NCBI GenBank assembly: GCA_907163375.1
Contig: CAJQUW010011532.1
Location: forward strand, 868,001 to 932,000
DNA: 64,000 nucleotides
Direction: 5' to 3'
Source of the DNA: Prostheceraeus crozeri
Lineage: Eukaryota; Platyhelminthes; Polycladida; Euryleptidae
Shown: one piece after another, positions 45,791-58,878 of the stretch
Numbering within the stretch: the first letter of the stretch is position 1
How the letters are laid out: every line of letters starts with the position of its first letter
Translations under genes and position numbers: made by a program
The notes under the pieces: generated by a model
The model's input: only the letters and a program-made list of their open reading frames with translations
Database searches by the model: none
What the model was told of the DNA's origin: nothing

Positions 45791-48140
45791 TAAAGTGCGG
45801 ATCAGCATTTCATGGATAATCAATACTATACGTTATTTCATGGAACGAAATCAGTAATGCACTCTTTTTAGGAAAACGTATTTCGCTATGCATTTAGAGC
45901 ATTTAGGCATTTTGAAGAATATGCATTCAGTTCATCTGATGAATAAAATCTCATGTTGGATGTCTTTGCCATGAGGGTGTGGGAAGCGACATAGATGTCA
46001 TAATATCAGCACATTGGCGAACGGTTCGTAGTATTTCACAACAAACACGCGAGTGCTTTATTGTACAAATCATAGAAACTGTTCACTGCATAATATAAGG
46101 ACTAAACGACTTAGCAACGATTGGCAAGACGCTGCTTTGATGCTTGTGAAATTCTTTTGATCACAATGCTTATGTTGTTGTCAATATGTCATGATTATTC
46201 ATCGGTGTACTTTATCAAATTTCTCTGATGTGAGATTGCAAGTGATTTTGATGCATTTTCTTTTTTTTGGTGCATTATTTGGTAGCGGACGCTCGCGCAT
46301 TATGAGCAGTGTGACAATGTGGGTAGTTTAAAAAGCATCCTTCTCATCTAGATATATATTTTAATTTTGATAATTAATACTGTGGAAATATTTAGCCGTA
46401 CAGCATGTCCATAATGTGTGGAGCCTTCCCGACCCATTGCGATTAAACATATTTTGTGAATGCTCATAATAATTGTTGTACTTGAAAGAGGGCAGGAGAA
46501 AACTATTGGCCTGGAAGATCTTTCACATCATGGTATTTTAGGCTCAAAGATTTGGAAGATGCTTAAATTAATTGCAATTAAAATGCAATGTGACCCTGCC
46601 CTCATCGTAGTACTGGAGCTGTCTACATGACAACAGGCCTTATTGATGCGCTTCTGAAGAATTCCCATTAAGCAATGAAATTACTGCGCTTTGATTGCAG
46701 GCAATCATCGAAACAAAATGAATTATCTTCTAACTTCAATCGATAGAAATCAAAATAATTCTATTGACTGGGTGCAGAAATTGAATTGTCAGTTGCTGTT
46801 TCTTTACAGAAATGCACTTGAAATTAATTGTGATTCTCCTGTCAAGGATCAAGCATTGAATTATATCTCGTGGGAAATTTCAATGACAAATGACAGATAG
46901 ACTCAGTAAATCTTTCATAATTGAGTTTCTTTTCCGCATCAGTCGTTCAAATTTTCATCAGAGAGACATACAAGAAAAACGTAAGGTTAAGTAGAATATA
47001 TTGGACCAAAACTATTTTGCAAATTTCTTTGTGTTTTACATCTGTCATAGTCACTCGTAATACACGAAGTCTGCCCATAATTTTGATTTTGCTCTTACGC
47101 ACAGTTGTCTTGATATACACGTATCTATAGCACTTCAATATAAAATTGTACATTCAGTTCTCAGAAATAATTGAAATTTTGTATGCTGGGAACACAACAG
47201 CTTCCTCATATGGCCCATATTTTTAGATGCATGTACATTCATCACACGCGCCTCATTCGTATATTTTATGCACGGTGTGATTAGTTTTGTCATTGATTAG
47301 AAAAAGGATGACATTTCGCTGGGCTTGAAATGAAGATTTTATTGCTTTCACGCGAGCTTTCGGACTTTGTCCTTCTTCAGGCGAATACAGAATTCTGTAT
47401 TCCGAAAGCTTGTGCAAAAGTAATACTGTGTAACTTACAGAGCACAGAGAAGTATTTTCCTTTTTTAAGCAATAAGTTACTGGCTCGATGGATCCTCCAT
47501 TGATCCTCCAATGAGACGGAGTCAGCAATAAAAACAATTTAATTCACCTAATTTTTAATTGACATTTATCAAAGTGAATCAAAGTAAAGGAGGAAGTCAT
47601 CAAGTTATCATATAGCATACATGATTGAAGATGAGGAACTTTGCCAACCATCATCACGACCGCCGTTAATTCCAAAACGAAATCTTAGTAATATCATGTG
47701 GTCTGAAGCATTTGTCACGGGCATGCTTTGATATACTTTACATACCTGATGAGATTCCATGAAAGCAATTATCTTGACCAAACATGAACGTCGGAACATT
47801 TCAAATTCATCCTACATAGTAGAACATACATATTGGAAAAATTTGTGTCGTCTGTCAGGCTGATACATGCAGTCGCAGTACCCTATATTCAAACTGACAA
47901 ATTCTTGCAACGATTAGGCCTACATGATTTTTACTAATTCATAAACATCACTTAGATAGAGGATGCAGATACAGGTAGGGCATTGTAAAGTACAAGTGGG
48001 GCACAGATCTTTAAATATGTTGACAAAATTTGCAATTTTTCAATCAGACGGCGAAAAATTTAAATGATGGAATTGATGGAATCTAGAACAACAGTTCTTA
48101 TTTTGTCATTTAGTTTATTTAATTAGCATCATAAATCCTT
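45791..48140. other. Stretch without supported gene
   Basis: A short frame at 46691-46900 follows an acceptor-like TTGATTGCAG but resembles nothing known. A nested hairpin lies at 47356-47410. Confidence 0.4.
47356..47410. repeat. Nested inverted repeat
   Basis: The perfect 20-base palindrome GAATACAGAATTCTGTATTC (47383-47402) sits next to AGCTTTCGG (47356-47364) and its complement CCGAAAGCT (47402-47410). Read on the minus strand, GAAGAAGGACAAAGTCCGAA is reminiscent of hairpins at the ends of some retroelements. That link is inference. Confidence 0.45.
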
Positions 48141-48144
48141 GTGA

Positions 48145-48150
<6 letters not shown>

Positions 48151-48222
<72 letters not shown>

Positions 48223-48240
48223 ACTCACTCAGTCTCTCCC
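48151..48240. repeat. (TC)n microsatellite
   Basis: About 60 bases of uninterrupted TC dinucleotide, followed by an imperfect tail rich in CTCTC and CACTC. Confidence 0.95.
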
Positions 48241-49072
48241 TCTCTCATCAATTGCATCAATGCGATTTGGCACAACCATTTTTTTCAACTGTGTCAATTC
48301 CACGAATCATCTCAACCACAATTCGGGTCGCTGATTGTGCACCACTACTCATTTTCAGACAATTGGGCTTCCTTTAGCCATAAAACACAATTCCCATTTC
48401 AAATTAGTTATGATGTGAAATTGATGTAACCAATTTTTCCGAGCTTCATTACAACAGGATATCAATCAAGCAAAACCCATCACAAGCAATAAAATAATAT
48501 CCCCATCTGGTTTTGTGCTTCAAAAAATTAGCAAATATATTTAATCTTCATTAAGATAATCAATTTTCAAGAACATATTTTACGAAGGTGTGAAACTATA
48601 AGCTAGTGCAACCAAATTTCAAATACATAATCTTGCTATTGTAAACCGCTGTAGTCACTGTCAATCTGCGAGCGTAAACAAAAAGTTCTTTTGAATTGAT
48701 AGAAATTAATATGCGAAATTGATGTTTCGATCAAATTTGTGCAAAAATGCTTCGCAATTTGAACTTGCAAATTGATCAGCATTACAGCAACATTCAATAG
48801 TGAAGCATAAAATCTCAAATGCCGTCAACAGTTGTAAAAAAATCCTCTCTTATAATTAATGTCACGTTGTAGTCTGCGAATATAGATGTAACTTGTGCGA
48901 AGCAAGTTATATCAGCTTCACATCATGTCATTTATTTGAGAGCATAGAAGAACACAGGCAACGGTCATCGTCCACTGGTAGACATGAAGAGCAATAGCTA
49001 GCCCGACAAAAACAAGCACCTCTCAAATTTCAGAATTTTGAAAAAAAGTACCCAAAAAGATATGATTTCTTA
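48241..49072. other. Stretch without recognisable gene
   Basis: AT-rich DNA up to the Harbinger element at 49073. Confidence 0.4.
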
Positions 49073-49185
49073 AGCCTCGTTTATAGTCACCTCCAACCTG
49101 CGCCAAACCAACCTGCGTCGGCGAAGCTGACGTCAACGCAGGTTATTACGTCAGCGCTGGCATAGATATAGAATTTCACGAGTTC

Positions 49186-49481
49186 ATGACGCACCGCAGG
49201 ATCGATTTGTTGAAGCTGACTGCCACTAAACTTCATAGCTTAGCGCAGATTGAAATTCGGCATTTCATCTTCAATTTTCCAATGGATATGACATCGACGG
49301 AGTCAAACTTTGAAGAACTTTTAATCAATTGTGTTGAGCAGTATGGAATATATCTTCGACGAAACATAAAGACATTGAAAGGTGTGAGAATTCATGGCTA
49401 GAAATCGCTGCGACTTTAAGTACCCCTGTCAGTAAGTGCAAGACTCGATGGAGAAGTTTACGGGTCTTGACAAGATAATTA
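49186..49481 (+). pseudogene. MADF (Myb/SANT-like) partner gene, truncated
   Basis: The plus-strand frame contains FEELLINCVEQYGIYLRRN, the first half of a MADF DNA-binding domain. After a one-base frame change near 49390 it continues SWLEIAATLSTPVSKCKTRWRSLR, the second half. Coding similarity then stops abruptly next to the transposase C-terminus, with no linker or BESS region. In intact Harbinger elements this protein carries the transposase to the nucleus and to the element ends. Here only the binding domain survives, and it is broken. Confidence 0.7.
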
Positions 49482-50482
49482 TGAATTAAAACAATCGCCT
49501 TGACACATTTCACAGCATTGTCAGGTGAAATTTCCATAGGTTTTCTCAAAATTCGCCATCTTGCAGCTATTATCCCAAAACTATTTTCGACAATACGTCG
49601 TGCACGGCTCAGTCTGTAATTATACACTCTCTGTTCGTAAGTTAAATTCAAACCACTCCGTGTGAACGGCTTCATGATATTGCGTTTGAGTGGTAACTCT
49701 TCATCCGCAACGAAAACGTAGGGCAACACATTTTTTGTTTGAGGGCTGACACATTCATTGGGTATTTGTAAAGTTTCGTTTAAAATAGCGCTACCAAGCC
49801 TTGATCTTGAAAAAATTCCACTATTACTTTCATTGTCACAAGCACCGATATCCACCAGTGTAAATGCGTATTTGGCGTCGACACAAGCTAAAAGCACAAT
49901 TGAATGATAATGTTTGTAATTATAGAAGCTGCTTCCACTATTGTCTGGTGCTTTAATAGCAATATGTTTGCCGTCAATTGCACCAGTGCAATTAGGAAAG
50001 TTCCATAATGAAAAAAAATCTTCGCCTATCTTTTCCCAATCTTCAGAAGAAGGAATACCGACATAAACTTCACTCATCTTTCTCCAGAGGGCTTGACATG
50101 TGTCATATATAATTTGGCTTATGGTCGTCTTGTGACTTCTGAAACAATGAGCAAGGGAAGTAAATGAATCAACAGTTGCAAGAAAACGAAGGGTAATCGC
50201 CAATCGAGTCACAGCAATTATTGGTAACTGATGGTTGAGTCCCTGATGGTTGATCTCCGGTCCAATTGTGCGTAACAACTCATCGAATTTCTGTCTCGAC
50301 ATGCGAAAATAATGAAAGTGAGTTTCACTGTCATATAATCTCAGCTCGCTGACATAATGACTTGCACTGTACTCATTCCTGTTGGCATCGATAGATCTCA
50401 TGTACCATCTTCTCTTTCTCTTTCGAAATATTGTATAAAAACTTAAAGTCAGAAGCGGAATGAAGTCGTCGTTGCGGGACAT
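49325..50482 (-). CDS. HARBI1-type Harbinger transposase
   Basis: The ATG at 50480-50482 opens a 385-codon frame with no break. The N-terminal helix-turn-helix region (about 90-130, TRLAITLRFLATVDSF) precedes the DDE_Tnp_4 core: GAIDGKH (Asp170), YVFVADEELPLK (Asp260) and RARRIVENSFGIIAARWR (Glu299), so the DDE triad is kept. Similarity to the family ends near residue 340 (IHNYLVKT). The last 45 residues are antisense to the MADF gene and arose because a deletion removed the normal stop. The protein cuts and pastes Harbinger elements. Whether it still folds with the foreign tail is unknown. Confidence 0.85.
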   Translation of the reverse strand: MSRNDDFIPLLTLSFYTIFRKRKRRWYMRSIDANRNEYSASHYVSELRLYDSETHFHYFRMSRQKFDELLRTIGPEINHQGLNHQLPIIAVTRLAITLRFLATVDSFTSLAHCFRSHKTTISQIIYDTCQALWRKMSEVYVGIPSSEDWEKIGEDFFSLWNFPNCTGAIDGKHIAIKAPDNSGSSFYNYKHYHSIVLLACVDAKYAFTLVDIGACDNESNSGIFSRSRLGSAILNETLQIPNECVSPQTKNVLPYVFVADEELPLKRNIMKPFTRSGLNLTYEQRVYNYRLSRARRIVENSFGIIAARWRILRKPMEISPDNAVKCVKAIVLIHNYLVKTRKLLHRVLHLLTGVLKVAAISSHEFSHLSMSLCFVEDIFHTAQHN

Positions 50483-50648
50483 ACTATAAAAATGATGAAA
50501 CTGCGTCTGTGAAATAGACTATAAACACACTTGACGTCAGCGCACGATCACTACTTTGTCACAAATTTAAAGCCTCCGCCGTCGAAACTCTCAACCTGCA
50601 CTCACTTTCCAGCCTGCGTCAGAAAACGCAGGAACTATAAACCTACCT

Positions 50649-52105
50649 TTATTCATAAAATGTTTCCGAACAAACTCCGTTTACCATCTCTTAACTGTTA
50701 AAGTAGCTCAGTTAGACCTGCGCTACTTGATTAGTTCATCTGTACAGATGTTAGCAATAAATTACAAAGAGCTGTATCAGTTATCTACGTATTTGTAATT
50801 TGTATAACTCAGTAAATGAAATGATTTAGGAAGCACATTCCAGATGTACTGAAAAGTAACCGAAACAGAAAGTAACTAAAAACCACACGTACATAGATAG
50901 CAGAAGAAAAAAACATCTACGATTATATTAATCATAGATGTCCCTGGCAGAACTTAAGCAGTTCAGAGTTATTGTAAATGTACTGTGCTATGTAAGATAG
51001 AAACCTTGTTATGCACCATGTAGGCCTACTGCAGCTCTTGAGCTGCATTGTGAGCTGCGATACTGAACTGCATTGTGATTAAAAATCTCAGTTCCTACGA
51101 TGATGGTGATGGCTACGTCGAAGGCTTATCAAGTTGAGCAATCAATCGACTAATTTCATTGTCATTACAAATCGTTCAAACAACAGTTAATTGCAATTGT
51201 TGAACGACGACAATCAATCAAGTGCAGTCATCACTGACGCAAATCAATAAATTGCAATTTTATGATAGCAGTAATTGATTAATTATTGCCCATTAGTGAA
51301 ATTTGAATGCAATGCAATTAATTCTGGATGACTCTTGCTATAAGTCTTTGTTGATTATTAATAAAATGTCAAGACTGATAGTCAAAGGAAAACACAAATA
51401 CTAATACTGCATGCATATTTTGAATTTTGAATTGATAGTGGCTTGTTATACGAAACCTGTGATCGCACTTCTCGAAGTACATTCAACTTTTGCGGTTTCT
51501 GTCTATCTCATTCCGCTCCGGTTTCTGTCCATCTCATGAAGCTTTTCATATCTCACGTATTTTGTATATGGTATATGATGTATATCATGATGACTCTGAA
51601 AATTTGTAAATTTGTAGTTCTCATACAATTTGTTTATGATGGTATTATGTAACACGTTATCAACGCTTGCTTGTAAGTGCCCTTCCGGCCATCGCTTTGC
51701 GTTTTCTGTATATTTCAGAATAAACATTTATGACTTATGACTTATAGTCATACTTCTGTCAAAGCTATTGATCGCTCATCTTAAAGAATGAATTAATATA
51801 AAGCAAAAAAATTTTAGATGAGATTCCGATGAATGACGACGGCCGAAAGAATAATGAATAGGATTTTTAATGTCAAGTTTATTTCAAAAAGCTTTAAAAC
51901 AAAGACATAATGTCTCTTCTGTCTCTTTGCTTTTACAGTGCTTCTTTATTCATGCATTTTATTTACCTGTTTACAATTCCTGTTAAATGAATCGTTACCC
52001 TCGAATATCGTCTTCTTGTGCGAAATAGCGCATCTATAAAGTCGATGATATGGGACTTTTATCGATATAGACTACATTTCTTGGCAGTATTCGCATTAGC
52101 ATCTC
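50649..52105. other. Stretch without recognisable gene
   Basis: Short frames only. Nothing recognised. Confidence 0.4.
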
Positions 52106-52200
52106 CAGTAGGGTTGGAACCGGCCGGGTTTCTGGCGACCGGCGTATTCAAAACCGGCCGGTCAGTGGCCGGCTTATGTAGAACCGGGGATAGAACGGTG
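52106..52200. repeat. ACCGGCCGG-rich block, possible hAT end
   Basis: CAGTAGGGTTGGAACCGGCC resembles a hAT terminus and is followed by several ACCGGC and CCGGCC repeats in an otherwise AT-rich area. No matching inverted end was found nearby. Confidence 0.35.
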
Positions 52201-52823
52201 GATGGACGGTATACAAGAACGTCACTGTATACCAGTTAGTTAAGGCTTTGATCGTCATATATTATTTGGTCAACTTGTGCCCTTAGACATTCAATGTCCA
52301 CACAGCATGCGTGACACACATGAATGGTAGGCCAGCCGGTGCCCCGGATAAGCGAGAGTTGCCTATTAAAATACAACATTATACAATATAATTATTCGCA
52401 CTTTGATATCATGTTTTGCGAGAGTAGCAGTTCGCGTAATGACTTATTTAGGCCTACGTTATAATTTACGATAATGTTAACTGCATTTTCAAAGTCAATC
52501 AAACACGGAAATTGAAAAAAGATGGGCATTGATGGCCTAAATGGGTATTGATGATATAATAACATTGATAAAATAATAAATATAAATAATAAATAATAAA
52601 TAATAATGTATATGCGTATATCTATATTACGCCTCCGCAAGAAAGCTTTAAGGGGTCAACAAATTCTAAGTTTCAATGTAATAAAATTTTTTGTAACGAT
52701 AAAGTTCTGAAATGAACAGTTTGATCACTGACTGAGTGCTGATGCTACGAAATGTTTTGTCTGCGACGTGCAGCGAAAACTTTATTCGAAGGGGATTCTC
52801 TGAAGTGATATTTACATCCTCAC
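52201..52823. other. Stretch without recognisable gene
   Basis: Contains an AATA-type simple repeat near 52570-52610. No gene seen. Confidence 0.4.
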
Positions 52824-53009
52824 TTGTGAGAGAATTCCAGTGATTTGCGACGTCAACGGAGAGCTCTCTCCAATGCAGTTTAAATTCATTTCTTTTGAGT
52901 TTGCATTGATGAATGACGTATGAGAGTCTGGAACAATGAGCTCACCAAGCTTGTCATCAATTTTCATTTCAGTGATGTGTTCCAAGACCGATCGGGAGTG
53001 TTGCTGCAC
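52824..53009 (-). CDS. Candidate internal exon, unknown protein
   Basis: On the minus strand GATTGACGTAG ends at 53010 and CAA/GTGAGG follows 52824. They enclose 186 bases, open for 62 codons in phase 0. The peptide starts VQQHSRSVLEHITEMKIDDK, contains LGELIVPDSHTSFINAN and ends ITGILSQ. Both borders obey the AG and GT rules and the residue mix is protein-like. The acceptor pyrimidine tract is weak. I do not recognise the family and found no partner exons nearby, so it may be a chance frame. Confidence 0.3.
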
Positions 53010-56000
53010 CTACGTCAATCAAAATTTATCACGTGCAGTTAGCTTATCAAACAATTATCGACGATCCACTGTCAAATGTTCAGGTAGTATGCACTAGGTT
53101 ACATCGAAATCCATCACCAAATGCATCTCTAAGTTCCACATGCTCTACAAACTATCCAATATAGTGAAATTATTCAAGATGTGGAATAATTTTATAAAAG
53201 ATAGGTTGAGAAATGCACATTGCTTCTAAAATTCATACAGGCTAGAATAAATGATTCTGGAAACTTTATTTGAGATAAAGTAGGGTTTGAAATAGATGTA
53301 TCAGTTGCCGGTTGCCGTTTTTAAATTGTTTAAAGAACAGTTCGCTATATCACAAAGCATAAGCGTAGATACTCTCAAATTATGTTACATTTACATGCTC
53401 TTATGTAAACTGACTTGATGGAGGATCAAAGTGTTGCGTGAATACGAAATTTTCCATGAATGAGGTGATGAAGATCAATGTGTAAAACTCATAGCTAGCG
53501 ACAGCACTACTATCATAGCTGGATAGCCTATACTCAGGGATAGAAATCAACAATAACATAGAAAGTCTTAGAATGGAAATTGCATGAAAATTATGCAAAT
53601 TGTGCGAGCTGGCATCCATGTTTTCTGATTGGCATTTATATTTATCAAGCCAATTTGTGATCTGGATTGTTGCCACTTGTCCAAAGATCATGTGCACAAA
53701 AGCAATAATGAATCTACAAAATACTGCATCAACAGGATGACAAAGAAGGAAATCCTCTAAAACGTTCTGTACGCTAATCATTTAGAAATATCGCTCCTAT
53801 AATCTATCAAGAGTATAATCAGACACATATGCAACTTGTGATGTCGATTTGCAGAACATGCATTACTCCAGCTTGAAATCAGAGGCCAAGAAATGTTGGA
53901 GCATTTATTTTACTTGAAAGGGCCCCTGTTCATTCTATTTGAACAATTTTCAAAATCTCTGCATGCATTCGAAAATCAGCTGCCAATATATCATCAAATT
54001 ATATCACATAAGTCATTCAATGATTAATTGAAAAGTTCCAGCAACATTTCATTTATTTGAGAAATGATTGTCGGTAAAGAAGCTTTCAATATGTTTATTC
54101 CAGAAAAGTGCCAGGTTTTTTAACCGCTTGCAGGAGAAATTATCCAATAATTAGACTTTCTTTCTGTGAATTCTTCAGATGATCTTACAAACAGCACACT
54201 GACCACTTTCAATTATGACTGTGAACCAATTTTTAATTCGCATTTCAGTGTAGAAAAATTGGAAAATAGCTGTCAATGACTGCTACAAATAGACACACTA
54301 TATTAATCCATGGAATAGTAGGCTATTTCACATGAAACAATGCCACCATCTCACTTACAATTCTCTTCATGAAAATCCTGCAATCTTCTGTCAACAACTT
54401 CCACAACCTAATTGGCGATTAGTATGACTATGATACAATGTTTTAGATCGAATATGATCTACAAATCATAGATTTTTCTATGTGCCACAGCTGCACATAG
54501 GCAAGATATCAAACTTCCATTCTAGTGTATTATTATCTACTTCTATGTACTCAGGTGACAGGTGGATGCGAGTAAGCTTCATGTGTGATTGATTGCTTCA
54601 ATTTGGATATCAATGTGATTTGGCGAGGCAAGTTGCACTAATTTGTTCACCATTCCTGTCGAATTGAAATAGTTGTTGACATAAACGATGTTCGTTGTGT
54701 TCCAAAGATCTGGATAACAACTTTGATGGATGAAAATTGGGTCGAGTTAAGTGAATTGAGGATTCAGGCGATGTTGAGTTATCTAATTTCTACTGTAATT
54801 GCTCTCATTGAGAATACTTCTTCATTGGGATTCGATTCATTGAGTGAGGGACCATGGAGTTACTCACATAGGCGATGGACGGGGTAGGATGAATCTTCAG
54901 TTTGGTCCCCTAACTAGGGAAATTTTGAAGGATGAATGGCGGCGATTTGCATGTGTATGTGTGGATCCAACTTACGTGAGCACGCCTATCGTTTTCTTAA
55001 TGATAATTATCTAATAAAAGAAGAAAGTAGTTGCCTACTGCATGGTCTTCGGTGCGTTGCGGAAGGAGCACCATCGGTTAAGAAAGAAAGTTCGGTCTTG
55101 GCTCTCTGGTGTACCGGCATAATTACCAACAAAGGTTCACCACAGTTCAGCATGATAGATCATGGACCATCACACAGAAAATGTACTGCATGTATGTTGC
55201 CGGTTCGGAGTGTATATCTCATATTTTGACAAAAATGTATGCCTTGAAAACTGAAAGCAGCTGGCCTAGTACTTTCTTCACAAGTACTACTGTATGTATT
55301 GCAGGCCTACATTGAAAAAATGATCAGAGTTGTCGAATATAAGCAACAATCAAAGCAGCAATTAATAATATCGACAATTTTTGTCGAATAATTAGCTTGA
55401 CAGCACATGCTCGTTCTTCCATTTTTTGTTTTACATGATCCAGTTGAGTCAAGCAAAAAAGATGATTATTTTATAGGAAATGCTGTCGAAAAAAATGATT
55501 TCTGAGTGTTGAAAATTGACATCCTGACTCCATCACTTACGGACTGGCGCGCATCTTGTAGGCTGTAGTGTACATTGATTTCGTCAATAGTGAATTTCCT
55601 TTCTTGACTGATACTTTTTAGTCATTATTCATGCTACTTTCTGATATTGTAAGTACTACGTTCATCTTTGACAATGGCGCTAAAGAGTAGTGCAATGGTT
55701 GTGTTGTTGAGGCCTGGTGAATTCTACCTGTGTGGATCGCTTACTATGTGTATTTCTTCGTTAACTCATTATATTTTATGGTTGCCTTCATATGAGATGA
55801 TGAGTCGTGTCTGTATGGGCACTTTTGTTGAACTTTATATTTTTCATGCAGGTTTTCATATATAGTAATTGCAGATTATTTACAAATCGCAAATCATTCT
55901 TTATGGCTGGCAGATACATTCATAAATAGAATATGAGCAGTCTTTATTTTACAAAGATCTAGTAGGTTAACCAGTTCAATACAACAATGCTATGTTTTCA

Positions 56001-57407
56001 TCTTATTTTATCAGTAATAATTACTGGCATACATATTTATAAACAATTAAAGGTGCTTCAAATGTACTGTTATTAATATATTAATTATAACATTAATATA
56101 TGTGCACAACGTAGAAACTTTGAAAATTGATTGCTGTTTTTACTCGAATACAACCCGCATACCAGCCGCGAAAATAATGATATTTCATAACTACATTAAG
56201 AATGATTATTAAATGCATAATATGTTCAATATAGCATTCAAAAACAGATCGTATTCATAATTGCAGTGATTTTTCTAGATCCACAGTACATGTATGTCCT
56301 CTGTTATAAACCAATGTCTATAAGGTCTTTCTTTCTGTAGGCTTTATTGGTGATCACTGGCTAACATGAACCTGTAGGGCGTAGGCCCTGGTTTGAATAC
56401 CTGAAGCCATCATGAGTTATTTTGTTAGTTAAATGATTGCATCATCAAAAAAGCTACAATTATCTCTATTAAGAGGATTAACAATTCTTAACTTTACTAT
56501 CAAAACAATATATCACTTAAAATAAAATATCAGATATTGAAATAGAATATATTAAAATATAATGCTGCATCAAAATTATAAAATACAATGGATGATACGT
56601 TGAGATATAGAAATGAAATATTAGACAGTAATATTTCCACTTTTACTGCATAATGGAATATAAATTGACAAAATATTACGTAAAAATCATTAAATATAAA
56701 ACAGCGTGATACTCAATGAAAATTATAAAATATTATAATAAAATATTAAATAACATATAAAGAAATATAGAAATATATAAAAGCTTCTATTACACGCTCA
56801 GGGGAACTGGCACTCTGCTATCTTTACAATTAGGCAATATAATATACAAAATAATGAAATACTTTATCAAAACATGCTCGTAATAGCCGTTTACTTCATT
56901 CCTGCACTTACAAAATGCATAGTTGCTATGTGCCGACGAAGACCATGTGAATGAAAATTGACTGAGATGATATTTTTTTCATTTAATCCACCACGAATGG
57001 AATCAACACTAAATTGGTAATGAATCGTATAACCTGTGGATCATGTACAAGAAAATGTGGCTTCCATTTTATCAATTTAAAGTGATTGATTATTATTTCA
57101 ACATAATTTCTTTGATTAGAAAGTGTTTTCCTGTTGGCGCTGGCAAGTTCAGATAAGTGAAATAAAAGTAAATTCAGCAAGATTTAAGACATTTTTAACC
57201 TATGTGAAACTTTATTTTTCACTTGAATCAATTATTTTCAACTGCCGCGAAAGTCCTTTAAATTGTAATTGGCAAGTTTAATTTTCACGCCTAACTACTC
57301 CGGATGTACACCGCATGAATGGTGCTCTGCAATTACGAGTACGCTGAATGGTACGCTGCAATTCACGCAGCGCAATGAGCAAATAAATTAAAGGTATGGA
57401 TGCCTTA
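53010..57407. other. Long stretch without supported gene
   Basis: Frames at 53401-53781 (minus), 54936-55229 and 55668-55865 (plus) have no known motifs. A weak B-box-like GGTTTGAATACC occurs near 56383. The part 56450-56780 is AAATAT-rich low-complexity DNA. Confidence 0.4.
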
Positions 57408-57616
57408 AGGCCCATTTATGCTTCCTGCGTTTTTTAACGCAGACATAGACATCTAACTTTTGTAATAAAAACGTTAAGCTCGGCGCTAAATAACGTAGAC
57501 CTCTGCGTTGATAACGGTGAGCTATCCGTCTCATCGATTTGGTAACCATAGTGATCTAGCAACCGACGTTAAACGCAGGATAGTTGAATTCATTCCAACT
57601 TTTACTTGAACGCAGG

Positions 57617-58363
57617 ATGGAAGTGTTGATGGAACCCAGCTCCGAAACTGTCCGACAAGAGGCGAAATTTGAAGAGAGGCTGATAGAAGAAGTTAGATCT
57701 TATGAGCATCTTTGGAAAGTAGCTTCAACAAAGTATAAAGACCTTCAAAGATGTTAAAATTCTTGGAGTGAAATAAGTATGACATTAAATGAAGATCAAG
57801 CAAAATGCAAGTCAAAGTAGAGATATCTACGTGATACATATACTCGTAAGAAGAAGGAATATTCGAAAAAATCGGGAAGTGGAAGAGAAAATGAAAAGAA
57901 ATGGGACTTCTTCGACGTTCTGTCATTTCTCTCTAACAGCTGTAAGGTGACTAAATCTGCATCAAACGTGCCTGATAAAGAAAATACACAAGCACAGAAT
58001 GATACCACTGACACAACTCAAGATTGCAGTTCGGGTAGTTCGAGAAAAAGAAATTCTGATAGATTCGAAACTCTGCTGATCGATGCGTTGGGCACCTGGA
58101 AGAAGTGCATATCGGAGCAGAATAACACTTTAACAGAGGATGAAGCCTTTGGCCGATCCGTCGCCATCCAAATGAATAAGCTCTCTATTGGTGCAAAAGC
58201 TCGAGTCAAACTCCGCATTCAAGAAGTAATCTGTGAAGCGGAAAGGAATCAAATGGTAAAATTTCAAGAGAACACTTCACGTGTGGATAATCAAGATCAC
58301 TATCCGATATCTTACACAGACGAAGGATCATATTTTCAACTTCACAGTGACAATTATCAATGA
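57617..58363 (+). pseudogene. MADF-BESS (Myb-like) Harbinger partner protein, two in-frame stops
   Basis: From the ATG at 57617, in one constant frame to TGA at 58361-58363, the protein would have 248 residues. The MADF domain covers about 14-100: FEERLIEEVRSYEHLW, SWSEISMTLN, then RYLRDTYTRKKKEY and KKWDFFDVLSFL. A Ser/Thr-rich linker follows, then a BESS motif near 175-215 (DEAFGRSVAIQMNKLS and ARVKLRIQEVICEAE), which serves protein contact. Stops at 57755-57757 and 57818-57820 both fall in the MADF domain. In this superfamily the partner binds the element ends and imports the transposase, so the element may depend on a partner made elsewhere. A later in-frame ATG-less half could still give a BESS-only product, which is speculation. 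Confidence 0.85.
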
Positions 58364-58878
58364 TACAATGAAAAACTTGAAGTTTGATGTGAGTTTTGAA
58401 TTTTCTTGTTTGAAACGTTTTAATATTGTATAGATTCTTTTGTACAAAATTTGTTGTTCTTTATCATGATACATACAACGGATTTTTAGATATAATATTA
58501 GAAAGTGTATAATTATCGCTTCAGTCATAGGTAATAATTTAATAATCAATAATATGTAATGATACAATAACTATATAAGAATTAATTAAAATGTACGATA
58601 ATAATATAACTAGTATAATAATAAAATAAAAAATAATAATATAACCTAATATAAAAACAATAGTGATCTAATATAATTATATTATAATTATATATCTCCA
58701 TCGAAATGTTGTACAGTATGATTGTAACATAGTAGATAAACTATTACATTCATTTTAATCTACAAGTAGGTTATAAATCTACAGAAAAGATGTATTAATA
58801 TATAGCTATCATTGTTGAATTGAAACCGGACCATATGTTAAACACTCACAATTTGTATCCGCGATTAACAAGTGTTTC

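Larger units (their letters stand above)
49073..50648 (-). mobile_element. PIF/Harbinger DNA transposon, internally deleted
   Basis: The left end AGCCTCGTTTATAGTCACC and inverted right end AGGTAGGTTTATAGTTCC are flanked by TTA (49070-49072 and 50649-50651), the 3-base target duplication of Harbinger. A subterminal CAACCTGCG motif recurs at both ends. The element carries a HARBI1-type transposase gene on the minus strand and the front part of a MADF gene on the plus strand, tail to tail. At 1.6 kb it is much shorter than the relative at 57408-60287, and the missing part is the rest of the MADF gene and the spacer. Confidence 0.9.

Noticed and set aside
52106-52380. Complete hAT element starting at the CCGG-rich block
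   Set aside because: No inverted right end, no 8-base duplication and no transposase were found.
53401-53781. 126-codon minus-strand frame with hydrophobic stretches
   Set aside because: No family resemblance, and no signal for splicing or promoter.
54936-55315. Two overlapping plus-strand frames
   Set aside because: No motif. The frames are short and unsupported.
56346-56410. B-box-like GGTTTGAATACC suggesting a second tRNA-derived repeat
   Set aside because: The A box and stems are poor.
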